Source: Pseudomonas gessardii
GTDB taxonomy: Bacteria > Pseudomonadota > Gammaproteobacteria > Pseudomonadales > Pseudomonadaceae
Assembly (NCBI RefSeq): GCF_001983165.1
Contig: NZ_MNPU01000002.1
Coordinates: 186,001 to 250,000, forward strand
Length of the DNA stretch: 64,000 nucleotides
Direction: 5' to 3'
The translations under genes and the position numbers were made by a program. Under the pieces are notes generated by a model, which saw only the letters and a list, made by a program, of their open reading frames with translations, had not been told where the DNA came from and ran no database searches. The first letter of the stretch is position 1, and each line of letters begins with the position of its first letter. This document shows positions 8,656-17,300 of the stretch, piece by piece.

Positions 8656-10302
8656 ATGTTTAAAAAAGTGAACACTGCTCTGTTGGGGCTGGCTTTGTCC
8701 ATAGGGATCACTTCCGTCCAGGCGGAAGAGGCAAAGAAAGTCGATGTGCTATTGATCGGCGGCGGCATCATGAGTGCGACCCTGGGTGTATGGCTCAACG
8801 AGCTGCAGCCGGATTGGTCGATGGAGATGGTCGAGCGCCTGGACGGCGTCGCCGAAGAAAGCTCCAACGGTTGGAATAATGCCGGTACCGGTCACTCGGC
8901 CCTGGCTGAGCTGAACTACACCCCGGAAAACAAGGAAGGCACCGTTGAGATCCCGAAAGCGGTCGAGATCAACGAAGCGTTCCAGATTTCCCGCCAGTTC
9001 TGGTCGTGGCAGGTTCAGCAAGGCGTTCTGAAGAACCCGCGCTCGTTCATCAACTCCACTCCGCACATGAGCTTTGTGTGGGGCGATGACAACATCAAGT
9101 TCCTGAAGAAGCGTTACGACGCACTACAGGCGAGCCCGTTGTTTGCTGGCATGGAATACTCCGAAGATCCGGTACAGATCAAGAAGTGGGTGCCGCTGAT
9201 GATGGAAGGGCGTGACCCGAACCAGAAAATCGCCGCCACCTGGTCGCCGCTCGGCACTGACGTGAACTTCGGCGAGATTACCCGCCAGTTCGTCGCTCAC
9301 CTGCAGACCACCCCCAAGTTCGACCTGAAACTGTCGAGCGAAGTGCAGGACATCACCAAGAACGCCGACGGTTCGTGGCGTGTGAGCTACAAAAACCTGA
9401 AAGACGGCACCAAGACCGAGACCGACGCCAAGTTCGTGTTCATCGGCGCGGGCGGCGGTGCTCTGCATCTGCTGCAAAAATCGGGTATTCCTGAAGCCAA
9501 GGAATACGCAGGCTTCCCGGTGGGTGGTTCGTTTTTGGTGACCGAGAACCCAACGATTGCCGAGCAACACCTGGCCAAGGCTTACGGCAAGGCGTCGGTT
9601 GGCGCGCCACCGATGTCGGTGCCGCACCTGGACACCCGCGTGCTGGATGGCAAGCGCGTGATCCTGTTTGGCCCATTCGCGACCTTCTCCACCAAGTTCC
9701 TCAAAGAAGGCTCGTACCTGGACCTGCTGACCAGCACCACCACCCACAACATCTGGCCAATGACCAAAGTCGGTATTCGTGAATACCCACTGGTCGAGTA
9801 CCTGGCCGGCCAACTGATGCAGTCGGATGACGACCGCTTCAAGGCGCTGCAAGAGTACTTCCCGAACGCCAAGAAAGAAGACTGGCGCCTGTGGCAGGCC
9901 GGCCAGCGTGTGCAGATCATCAAGCGTGACGAAGAGCTGGGCGGCGTCCTGAAGCTCGGCACCGAAGTGGTCAGCTCCGCCGATAACACCATCGCCGGCC
10001 TGTTGGGTGCATCGCCAGGTGCGTCCACCGCAGCGCCGATCATGCTGACCGTGCTGGAAAAAGTGTTCAAGGACAAGGTCGCTACCCCGGCCTGGCAGGA
10101 AAAGCTCAAGCAGATCGTGCCGAGCTATGGCACCAAGCTGAACGGCAACCCTGAGCGGGTTGCGCAAGAGTGGGCCTACACCGCCAAGGTTCTGCAACTG
10201 ACGCCTCCGCCAGCCATTCCACCAATGGCTGCACCAGCAGCGACCGAGGCTGCCAAGCCTGCGGCTGAGCCGAGCAAGCCGGCGGCTGACATTGCGCTGT
10301 AA
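8656..10302 (+). CDS. mqo: Malate:quinone oxidoreductase with signal peptide and Pro/Ala tail
   Basis: FAD enzyme oxidising malate to oxaloacetate and passing electrons to quinone. The body carries the Rossmann motif [16 protein letters not shown] (from residue 29) and the MQO signature [22 protein letters not shown]. Two oddities stand out: residues 1-23 look like a cleavable Sec signal peptide (KK, hydrophobic core, VQA), and the last 40 or so residues form a Pro/Ala-rich tail. No internal start would remove the signal, because the next methionine lies inside the FAD motif. Length is 548 aa against about 500 for ordinary MQO. A terminator follows. Confidence 0.95.
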   Translation: MFKKVNTALLGLALSIGITSVQAEEAKKVDVLLIGGGIMSATLGVWLNELQPDWSMEMVERLDGVAEESSNGWNNAGTGHSALAELNYTPENKEGTVEIPKAVEINEAFQISRQFWSWQVQQGVLKNPRSFINSTPHMSFVWGDDNIKFLKKRYDALQASPLFAGMEYSEDPVQIKKWVPLMMEGRDPNQKIAATWSPLGTDVNFGEITRQFVAHLQTTPKFDLKLSSEVQDITKNADGSWRVSYKNLKDGTKTETDAKFVFIGAGGGALHLLQKSGIPEAKEYAGFPVGGSFLVTENPTIAEQHLAKAYGKASVGAPPMSVPHLDTRVLDGKRVILFGPFATFSTKFLKEGSYLDLLTSTTTHNIWPMTKVGIREYPLVEYLAGQLMQSDDDRFKALQEYFPNAKKEDWRLWQAGQRVQIIKRDEELGGVLKLGTEVVSSADNTIAGLLGASPGASTAAPIMLTVLEKVFKDKVATPAWQEKLKQIVPSYGTKLNGNPERVAQEWAYTAKVLQLTPPPAIPPMAAPAATEAAKPAAEPSKPAADIAL

Positions 10303-10342
10303 GCGGTTGGCAAGGTCCTGAGACAGGATTGAGTTGCCCCAT

Positions 10343-10378
10343 AAAACCCGCTGAACCGGTAACGGTCAGCGGGTTTTT
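10343..10378. terminator. Rho-independent terminator after mqo
   Basis: The stem AAAACCCGCTGA / TCAGCGGGTTTT encloses a short loop and has A/T runs on both sides; it also faces the convergent LysR gene. Confidence 0.92.
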
Positions 10379-10409
10379 GGTTTATGGCTTTTCGATCTGC
10401 TCATAGGAG

Positions 10410-11258
10410 TCAAATGCTGAAACCTTTTTTGATCTGCTCATGTAAGTGAAGTGCCAGGTGATTAGCGCTATCAGACAGTAGATAAAGCTGATGCGGCGGC
10501 AGCCCAGGTAACTGTATGCCGGGGATGAGCCTGGTCAGCCCGGCGCCCATGCGCTCTTCCTCGATCATCCCGACCGCCAATCCACACATGATGGCCGCCT
10601 CCACCGCCGTCGAGCTGGCACTCTCCAGCAGGACTCGGTAATAAACCCCATGTTCTTTCAGGGCCCGCAAGGCCGATGCCCGGTATGGGCAGCCGGTCAG
10701 TTGCACGGCGATGGGCAGTGGCGCCTGCTCGGGTCTCTGGAAGTTCTCGGCAACGACCCAGACAGGCTGGATCGTGCCGAGACGCTCGCCCTGTTCCAGC
10801 GGCTGCGAGCTGACAACCAGCGCCAGGTCAATTTGTTCGCGACTGAACATCGTGAACAGCTCACCACTGGACCTGGCCTCCACCTCCAACTCAAGCAGTG
10901 GATTGTCTGCAATCAGCAGCGGTAGGAAGTCGCGCATAAATGCTGGGGCGTATGAGTCAGGCAAGCCCAGGCGAATTTTGCCCTGCATGCGTTGTGGGCT
11001 GAGTGAGGCGAGCAAGCGGTCATGACTTTTCAGAAACTCCGTGGTTTCACTCAGCAATTTCTTGCCATACATCGTCAGTTCGACGCCCTGGTTGTTGCGG
11101 CTGAATAACCTTTGGCCCACCAGGTTTTCCAGCTTGTGGATTTGCGTGGTGACGGTCGACGCACTGCGATGCACATGGTTGGCTGCTTCGTTGAACCGTC
11201 GAAAGCGGGCAACCGCATGAAAGGTGCGTAGGAGGTCGATGTTCAATTGCTTGTTCAT
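10410..11258 (-). CDS. LysR-family regulator of the adjacent methyltransferase cluster
   Basis: 282 aa. An N-terminal winged helix-turn-helix (IDLLRTFHAVARFRRFNEAANHVHRSASTVTTQIHKLE) is followed by a substrate-binding-like effector domain. GAGGA precedes the ATG. It diverges from the methyltransferase gene over a 121-base spacer, the classic LysR arrangement, so it probably controls that operon and itself. The inducer is unknown. Base composition is lower in GC than the core genes around it. Confidence 0.88.
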   Translation of the reverse strand: MNKQLNIDLLRTFHAVARFRRFNEAANHVHRSASTVTTQIHKLENLVGQRLFSRNNQGVELTMYGKKLLSETTEFLKSHDRLLASLSPQRMQGKIRLGLPDSYAPAFMRDFLPLLIADNPLLELEVEARSSGELFTMFSREQIDLALVVSSQPLEQGERLGTIQPVWVVAENFQRPEQAPLPIAVQLTGCPYRASALRALKEHGVYYRVLLESASSTAVEAAIMCGLAVGMIEEERMGAGLTRLIPGIQLPGLPPHQLYLLSDSANHLALHLHEQIKKGFSI

Positions 11259-11379
11259 GATTCCTCTTTTGAGGATTAGTGGTGCAGATTATTCAAATAT
11301 ACAAAATCATGACCTCACTTTAGTCTTTTGGTCAAACAGGAGCGTGCCTGTCTATCGAATAAAAAGAGTTGGAGCGTAT

Positions 11380-12375
11380 ATGGATATCAACACGCTGGTT
11401 GTAGCGTCTTTGCAGAATAATCATGACCTCGGAGGGCGAATCTGGACCATTGAAAACGCTGAGAAATACTCGACCCTGTCTGAGCATCGGACGGCGCTTT
11501 CGCAGCAGGTCAGCGAAGAAATATTAGCGCTGATGACCGCCCTGAATAACCAGGGGATAAGCGCCGAAGGCATATGCGCTGCGCCTTGTGGGTCGGGTTC
11601 CCTGGGCGAACTGCTGCAATCGGTCGCCAATGATCTGGTTGACCTGCTGGGGCAGGGCAGCTTGCATTACGTCGAGTTGGGTCCGGAGCCGGTGAAAACA
11701 TCCGCCCTGATGGGGTATTTGCTGGAGTGTGGCGCTGAACCTGAGTATTACACCGCGGTTGATATCAACTGTGCTTCCCAGGGCATCATGCGCCGCGCGG
11801 TTGAGCCGATGCTGGCCACGCCCCAGGGGTTCTCCTATCTGGCCACCGATTTCCGGGACTTGCGCCGGCACCAGCTTGAACGCGGCCAGGATATAACGCT
11901 GATTACAATGCTGGGCTTCCAGGAGGGCAATGAGTTGCCCGATACCGTTGGCCAGATCATCCGCCGGGTGGGTGGCAGGCGAACGTATGTCTTGTCAGAA
12001 ATGCAATTGTCCACGGTTGAGGATGATGCCCACATCCATCGGTTTTATAGCCACGAGTGCATGATTCGGTTCTCCGACCTGATCGGTTTGAAACTGGGGT
12101 TGGAGAAAACGGATAACCATCGGGTCGTCATCTCCGAGATCGAGCACCACGATGATCGCTACCGTGTCGCCGCAACGTTGCTGCCTGTCCACGACGGTCA
12201 TGATGATGGCTATCTCTTGACGAATGTCTGCCTGAAATACACCCGCGAGCAATTTATCCGGGTACGCCAGGAGTACGGCAGTTGCCGAGTGATTGGTGAG
12301 TATTGCAGCGGAGATGGCAGTGTCATGTATCAACTGTCCGAATATTGCCCGGACCACGATTGCACTGACCGATAA
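11380..12375 (+). CDS. EgtD-like SAM-dependent amino-acid methyltransferase
   Basis: 331 aa, related by eye to the histidine-specific methyltransferase fold (EgtD, N-alpha-trimethylation of histidine). Shared signatures are VELGPEPVKT (98-107), TAVDIN (125-130), TMLGFQEGN (176-184) and TNVCLKY (281-287). In M. smegmatis EgtD the last motif reads as TEVS.KF, where E282 and S284 hold the imidazole; here they are N282 and C284, so a different substrate is likely. The start at 11380 has GGAG at good spacing; an upstream in-frame extension overlaps the divergent promoter. First gene of a three-gene operon. Confidence 0.75.
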   Translation: MDINTLVVASLQNNHDLGGRIWTIENAEKYSTLSEHRTALSQQVSEEILALMTALNNQGISAEGICAAPCGSGSLGELLQSVANDLVDLLGQGSLHYVELGPEPVKTSALMGYLLECGAEPEYYTAVDINCASQGIMRRAVEPMLATPQGFSYLATDFRDLRRHQLERGQDITLITMLGFQEGNELPDTVGQIIRRVGGRRTYVLSEMQLSTVEDDAHIHRFYSHECMIRFSDLIGLKLGLEKTDNHRVVISEIEHHDDRYRVAATLLPVHDGHDDGYLLTNVCLKYTREQFIRVRQEYGSCRVIGEYCSGDGSVMYQLSEYCPDHDCTDR

Positions 12376-12390
12376 CAGAGGTGGATAGCC

Positions 12391-13368
12391 ATGAGACGAG
12401 ACGGTGACCTTCCGGTATTTGCGCAGGGAGCAGGACGGCTGAAACTGGCGTTGCAGGCATCGCTGTCTCCGGCATCGGGGCGATGCAAACATCCTGGGGC
12501 ATTGCTCGATACCTTGAAGCATTGGAGTGATAGCTACTTACACAACAGTGTTCCGGCACTTGGCTATCACCGAAGCCTTGCCGAACTGGGTTATGTGAAC
12601 TCGCCGTTGGCCGTCGCCTCGGTTGAGCAACTCACCGCCGTGGCACAGGTGGCGGGGTTATTTACCGAAGAGGGCGTCACGCAATTGCGTCGTGCCTGTT
12701 ATCAGTTGGAGGCGGGCTCTACCACCAGCGACTGGATTATTTCCAATCGCACCCGTGCTGCCACTGAGTCCTCGACCCTTATTCGGGAAATGATGGGCAG
12801 TCGCGCCTTTTTGTTGGCGGTGTCGCATATTGCAGGCGTGCCTTTGGTGCCCCATCCATTTTTACGGGCGCGTTCACAGGTCAACTATTTCTACCCGCGC
12901 CAGACGCCTGAAGATAAAGCCCAGATTGGCATGTGGCATACCGACGGTACCAGTTTCGTATTGAATATCTTGCTATCGGACCCTGGTGAGTATGAAGGTG
13001 GAGAGTTTGTGTTTTTTGAAGGGCAGAACGAGCGCTTTGATCTGAATAACCTGGACGGGCACCTATGTACCAGCGTTGTCCGGGCCAGTGGCGATGCGGT
13101 CTACCTTTACGGCAGCCGTGTGTTTCATGGCGTGCGCCCTGTCACGGCCGGTCGGCGCATGTCGTTGGTACTTTCATTTCATTGTCCCTACAGTTCGGTC
13201 GATGTGAACAAGTTCTGGCACCTGGCATCCGATGACGGTGTGTTGAGGACGATCAGGCCATGGTTCCAGCTGAGGCGAAACCTGGCATTGCCTGCCGAGG
13301 AGCAATACCGTCGACTGGGCATTGCGCCTATTACCTTTGCCGAACTGGCGATGCCCAGGGGGCAATAA
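12391..13368 (+). CDS. 2-oxoglutarate/Fe(II)-dependent oxygenase (prolyl hydroxylase-like)
   Basis: 325 aa with a double-stranded beta-helix core. The iron triad is visible as H183-x-D185 (MWHTDG) and H246 (SRVFHGVRP), with R255/R256 nine to ten residues later to bind 2-oxoglutarate. The segment PGEYEGGEFVFFEG is typical of the P4H-like branch. AGAGG precedes the ATG. It starts 15 bases after the methyltransferase and overlaps the exporter, so it probably hydroxylates or desaturates the same product. The first 100 or so residues are unassigned. Confidence 0.82.
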   Translation: MRRDGDLPVFAQGAGRLKLALQASLSPASGRCKHPGALLDTLKHWSDSYLHNSVPALGYHRSLAELGYVNSPLAVASVEQLTAVAQVAGLFTEEGVTQLRRACYQLEAGSTTSDWIISNRTRAATESSTLIREMMGSRAFLLAVSHIAGVPLVPHPFLRARSQVNYFYPRQTPEDKAQIGMWHTDGTSFVLNILLSDPGEYEGGEFVFFEGQNERFDLNNLDGHLCTSVVRASGDAVYLYGSRVFHGVRPVTAGRRMSLVLSFHCPYSSVDVNKFWHLASDDGVLRTIRPWFQLRRNLALPAEEQYRRLGIAPITFAELAMPRGQ

Positions 13369-14291
13369 TGAGGCTGCCCAAGCGCGCGACCCTGGGAACG
13401 CTGAAGTTACTGCTCTTGCAGATGGTGTTTGTCTTGTCTTGGAGCTCCGGTTTTATTGGGGCGAAGATGGGGGCTCAGGATGCAGGCGCGTTCAACTTAC
13501 TGTTCTGGCGTTTTTTGCTGGTCTCGGTGTGCCTGGGGCTGTTTTTGAATAGTGCGCTGCTGAAGGTTTCCTGGGCGCAAATTCGCCACCACGCGGTGAT
13601 CGGTTTTTTGTCGCAGTTTCTTTATTTGAGTTGTGTCTACGTGGCCATCCAAAATGGGTTGCCGCCGGGGATTGCGGCAATCATTGCGGCGCTTCAGCCA
13701 CTGATGACGGCCGCACTGTCGTCGGGCAGTACCACAGAGCGCAGCGGAGCGTGGCAATGGCTGGGTTTGCTGGTGGGCTTTTGCGGGGTGTCGATTGTGA
13801 TCGCGGGGCAGTACCGCAATAGTGGTGCCGAGGTCGGGCTGGTCATGTATTTACTGCCGCTTGTCTCGGCCTTGGGGCTGACGATGGCGACATTGTATGA
13901 GCGCCGCTCAGCACTTAAGCAGACCCAGCGCAGTAGCTTGAGCCTGTCGCTGTTTATCCAGTCGCTGATGACCTTGATGGGCTTCACTGCGGCGGTGCTC
14001 TACACCGATACGTTAAGCGTTCCCCAGGACTGCGCCGTACTGGTCTCGATCGTTTGGCTGACGGTGTTTTCTACGTTTATCGCGTATTTGAGCCTCTGGA
14101 TGTTGTTACGGGTCATGACTGCGACCCATGTCGCGGCACTGGTTTACCTGGAGCCCCCTGTGACGTTGGTCTGGGCGGCAATCATGTTTGGCGATGTGAT
14201 TTACACCTCGACGTATGTGGGCATTGCCGTGGTGGTGGCCGGGTTGATTCTAGTCCGTTTGAAAAGACAGGCGATGGCGTGTGCGTCGTGA
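13368..14291 (+). CDS. EamA/DMT-family exporter
   Basis: A 307-aa inner-membrane protein with about ten hydrophobic helices in two EamA repeats (SWSSGFIGAKMG at the start of the first; VYLEPPVTLVWAAIMFGD in the second). The ATG overlaps the oxygenase stop as TAATG, so translation is coupled. The family exports amino acids and small metabolites, and the context suggests efflux of the product of the two upstream enzymes. Its substrate cannot be told from sequence. Confidence 0.85.
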   Translation: MRLPKRATLGTLKLLLLQMVFVLSWSSGFIGAKMGAQDAGAFNLLFWRFLLVSVCLGLFLNSALLKVSWAQIRHHAVIGFLSQFLYLSCVYVAIQNGLPPGIAAIIAALQPLMTAALSSGSTTERSGAWQWLGLLVGFCGVSIVIAGQYRNSGAEVGLVMYLLPLVSALGLTMATLYERRSALKQTQRSSLSLSLFIQSLMTLMGFTAAVLYTDTLSVPQDCAVLVSIVWLTVFSTFIAYLSLWMLLRVMTATHVAALVYLEPPVTLVWAAIMFGDVIYTSTYVGIAVVVAGLILVRLKRQAMACAS

Positions 14292-14327
14292 GCATTATGC
14301 CCACGCCGCTTGCTTGGAGGGTGGTGT

Positions 14328-14702
14328 TCAGCTCGGCTTTTTCGTTCCCAAAAGCCGCACTTCCTTGAGCAACGCCGCGCCCAATTGCTCCGTACCCAGT
14401 TCTTTGTACCCCACAGCCTTGATATCACCGTTCTGTTCCGCCTGGATGATGATCACCGGCGTCTCCTTGCCGGTACCTGCTTCGACATGCAGGGCGTATT
14501 GGGGAATATCCATCTTGATCGGCGTACCTGCCGCCTTGCCTTTCACATTGATCAGAAACGCCGCACAGCCATTGTCGACATCGTCGTTGGTCGCAGACCG
14601 TCCACTGACGAAGCAGGTCTCGGGGAGGTCCGGCCAGGCAATGGTTTCTGCCAGGGCGAGGGTGGGGGTCAGGAGCAGGGCAGCGAGCAGAAGCGTGCGC
14701 AC
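14328..14702 (-). CDS. Secreted hypothetical protein
   Basis: 124 aa from a GTG start. The N-terminus MRTLLLAALLLTPTLALAET is a clear signal peptide with an ALA cleavage site. The mature part has two cysteines (ETCFVSG and DNGCAAF) that could form one disulfide. The GTG is preferred because an upstream ATG would bury the signal peptide behind a proline-rich extension. It faces the EamA gene and lies downstream of vapC. No family recognised. Confidence 0.65.
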   Translation of the reverse strand: MRTLLLAALLLTPTLALAETIAWPDLPETCFVSGRSATNDDVDNGCAAFLINVKGKAAGTPIKMDIPQYALHVEAGTGKETPVIIIQAEQNGDIKAVGYKELGTEQLGAALLKEVRLLGTKKPS

Positions 14703-14774
14703 GTTGGGCGGTCTCTCAAGGGGCGGTGGAACACAGGTTTTATCAAAGCCGGTCCATTGCAGCAACGCCAGGGT

Positions 14775-15170
14775 TCAGCCCAGGCGGCGCATGCCGGTGG
14801 CTTTCGCGGCGTCGTTATCAAAGGTGGCCGTGTATTCGCACCCGGCAGCGTGGGCACAGCGCTCGATCAGGCAGTCGGCAAAGTCCGCCTTGGTCGTGGT
14901 GAATCGGCGCACGGCCTGCCAGATAAGTTCGGCCTGTTCGATGATCAGTTCACGGGTGCGCAGCAGGGTTTCCAGAACCGCCACCACTTGCGTCTTGGTG
15001 CATGGGTAGCAGCTCTGCAACACCCAGACCAACTCCACCACCGAGACCAGGCTGACGAAACCCGGCGCAGTAACGGTCAGGGATTCGATCAGGTGCGTGG
15101 CCTTGGCCGATTGAACCGGGTCGTCCTGAGTGACATAGCGCACCAGCACATTGGTATCCAGGCCAATCAT
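14775..15170 (-). CDS. VapC-type PIN-domain ribonuclease toxin
   Basis: 131 aa. PIN-fold acidic residues are in place: D5 (IGLDTNVLVRY), E46 (SVVELVWVL), D96 and D99 (KADFADCL) and D118 (FDND). VapC toxins cleave tRNA or rRNA when freed from antitoxin. The ATG overlaps the antitoxin stop by 4 bases, a typical coupled pair. Confidence 0.9.
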   Translation of the reverse strand: MIGLDTNVLVRYVTQDDPVQSAKATHLIESLTVTAPGFVSLVSVVELVWVLQSCYPCTKTQVVAVLETLLRTRELIIEQAELIWQAVRRFTTTKADFADCLIERCAHAAGCEYTATFDNDAAKATGMRRLG

Positions 15171-15409
15171 CCCGCTTTGGCTCCTTGCACGGCGATTGCC
15201 TGGTTCATCTGTTCAATGCTGACGGCCGTGGCGGGCTTGCGGATCAGCCCCTTGAGGTCCTGGACGCTGTGGTTGGCGGCGATGATGGCGAACTTGCCAT
15301 CGTCCATTTCGACAAATTCCACCCGGTCTCCGGTGTCCAGGCCCAATGCGGCCCGGACTTGAACGGGGATGGTGATTTGCCCTTTTGAGGTGAGTGTGGC
15401 GGTGGCCAT
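15167..15409 (-). CDS. AbrB/SpoVT-type antitoxin (VapB)
   Basis: An 80-aa swapped-hairpin DNA-binding antitoxin: MATATLTSKGQITIPVQVRAALG followed by GDRVEF. It neutralises the following PIN toxin and should bind the palindrome just upstream to repress the operon. The start is set by the canonical AbrB N-terminus; longer in-frame starts would run through that operator. Confidence 0.9.
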   Translation of the reverse strand: MATATLTSKGQITIPVQVRAALGLDTGDRVEFVEMDDGKFAIIAANHSVQDLKGLIRKPATAVSIEQMNQAIAVQGAKAG

Positions 15410-15430
15410 AATGAAGATCTCCAGCGGGAT

Positions 15431-15454
15431 ATTCCTTACCTTAGGGTAAGGAAT
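15431..15454. promoter_or_regulatory. Palindromic operator of the vapBC operon
   Basis: A perfect 10-bp inverted repeat, ATTCCTTACC and GGTAAGGAAT, is separated by TTAG. It ends 22 bases before the antitoxin start, the expected place for autorepression by the VapB or VapBC complex. Confidence 0.75.
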
Positions 15455-15599
15455 AATGGAGGACAAGATCCGTTGGTCCATAGGTCGCTCTTCTGCAGGT
15501 GTCGGTGGTCGGAATAGATAAAACCCTAGTCCGCTTTTATGCCTTCGACACCCCTCAGACAGCCCTAAAGCAATACAACCTATGACCTGGCCATTTGCC

Positions 15600-16973
15600 T
15601 TATTGCACCACGCGATAGCACGGCACATACGCCGCGCCACCGGGCAGTTTCATCCGGTGTTGCTCCACAAACGCCTTCAACAGCTCATCCAGCGGCTTCA
15701 TGATGGTCGGGTCGCCGTGGATTTCGTATGGGCCGTTCTGTTCGATCAGGCGGATGCCCTTGTCCTTGACGTTACCCGCCACAATCCCCGAGAACGCCCG
15801 GCGCAGGTTGGCCGCCAGTTCATGGGGCGGCAGGCTGTGGCTTAGTTGCAGGCTGGCCATGTTGGCGTGGGTCGGGTCGAATGGGCGCTGGAAGCCTTCG
15901 TCGATCTTCAGCAGCCAGTTGAAGTGGAAGGCGTCGTTGCGCTCGCGGCGGAACTGTTTGACGGCCTTCAGGCCCGCAGTCATCTGCCGGGCAACTTCGG
16001 CAGGGTCGTCGATGATGATCTGGTAGTGGGCCTGGGCCGCCTCACCCAGGGTCGCGCCGACAAACGCATGCAGCTGTTGCAGGTACGGTGCCGCCTGTTT
16101 TGGCCCGGTGAGGATGACCGGGAAGGGCACATCACGGTTGTCCGGGTGCATCAGGATACCCAGCAGGTACAGGAACTCTTCGGCCGTACCGGCGCCGCCG
16201 GGGAAGATGATGATGCCGTGGCCGACACGCACAAAGGCTTCCAGGCGTTTTTCGATATCCGGCAGGATCACCAGTTCGTTGACAATCGGGTTCGGCGCCT
16301 CGGCGGCGATGATGCCAGGCTCGGTGAGGCCCAGGTAGCGCCCGCCGGTGATGCGTTGCTTGGCGTGGGAAATGGTCGCGCCCTTCATCGGGCCTTTCAT
16401 CACGCCTGGGCCGCAACCGGTGCACACGTCGAGGCTGCGCAGGCCCAGTTCGTGCCCGACTTTCTTGGTGTATTTGTATTCTTCGGTATTGATCGAGTGT
16501 CCACCCCAGCACACCACGATCTTCGGCTCGACACCGGGGCGCAGCGTACGCGCGTTGCGCAGCAGGTGGAATACGTAGTCGGTGATGCCCTGGGAGGTGC
16601 TCAGGTCAATGCGTTGGCTGTCGAGCTCGTTTTCGGTGTAGACGATGTCGCGCAGGGCGCTGAACAGCATTTCCCGGGTGCTGGCGATCATTTCGCCATC
16701 CACGAACGCATCAGCCGGCGCGTTCAGCAGCTCCAGGCGTACGCCACGATCCTGTTGATGGATGCGCACCTCGAAGTCCTTGTAGGCGTCGAGGATGGTC
16801 TTGGCGTTATCGATATGGGCGCCGGTGTTGAGGATAGCCAGGGCGCACTGGCGAAACAGCGTATAGATGCTGCCGGAACCGGCTTCGCTCAGTTGCTGGA
16901 CTTCACGTTGCGACAGCGTTTCGAGACTGCCCTTGGGGCTGACGGAGGCATTGATGACTTGGCGTTGAGGCAT
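15600..16973 (-). CDS. ppnN: Pyrimidine/purine nucleotide 5'-monophosphate nucleosidase PpnN
   Basis: A 457-aa LOG-family enzyme hydrolysing nucleoside monophosphates to base and ribose-5-phosphate; in E. coli it is controlled by (p)ppGpp. The LOG signature PGGAGTAEEF is present, after GCGPGVMKGPMKGA. Length matches E. coli PpnN (454 aa), with the extra N- and C-terminal regions that separate it from short LOG proteins. AGGGA precedes the ATG at 16973; in-frame extensions upstream lack a ribosome site. Confidence 0.95.
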   Translation of the reverse strand: MPQRQVINASVSPKGSLETLSQREVQQLSEAGSGSIYTLFRQCALAILNTGAHIDNAKTILDAYKDFEVRIHQQDRGVRLELLNAPADAFVDGEMIASTREMLFSALRDIVYTENELDSQRIDLSTSQGITDYVFHLLRNARTLRPGVEPKIVVCWGGHSINTEEYKYTKKVGHELGLRSLDVCTGCGPGVMKGPMKGATISHAKQRITGGRYLGLTEPGIIAAEAPNPIVNELVILPDIEKRLEAFVRVGHGIIIFPGGAGTAEEFLYLLGILMHPDNRDVPFPVILTGPKQAAPYLQQLHAFVGATLGEAAQAHYQIIIDDPAEVARQMTAGLKAVKQFRRERNDAFHFNWLLKIDEGFQRPFDPTHANMASLQLSHSLPPHELAANLRRAFSGIVAGNVKDKGIRLIEQNGPYEIHGDPTIMKPLDELLKAFVEQHRMKLPGGAAYVPCYRVVQ

Positions 16974-17300
16974 TCTTATTCCCTGAAAGCGCAGCCACCG
17001 GCGATGAACAGCCCGTGGCATGAGGATGACGAGCGCCGAATACGGTCGCACAGGACAGGCATTCTCCCCGCCCTACAGGCAGGACGCAAACGCCGCCCTG
17101 GCTCATCATGCCGCAGAATTTGCTGAATTCGCGCCCTTGTTGGAAAAATATAGCGCCTTTGGCCAGTGTGGATTGGATTTTGCGAACAGAAGAATTGCGA
17201 CTATCGTGACGCTTCGGTTTTTCGGACGTCATAGACCAGTACGATTGACGCCGTAATGGCCACCATTGGCCATCGGCACCTTGGAAGAGGCAGAAATTTT

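Noticed and set aside
11310..11334. TGACC...GGTCA dyad between the LysR gene and the methyltransferase as a LysR site
   Set aside because: The arms are only 5 bases and lack the T-N11-A core, so chance is a fair explanation.
11224..11379. Longer N-terminus for the EgtD-like protein
   Set aside because: It would overlap the divergent LysR start and promoter; the ATG at 11380 has the only good ribosome site.
15846..17126. A 426-codon frame antisense to ppnN
   Set aside because: No domain or ribosome site, and ppnN on the other strand has full family motifs.
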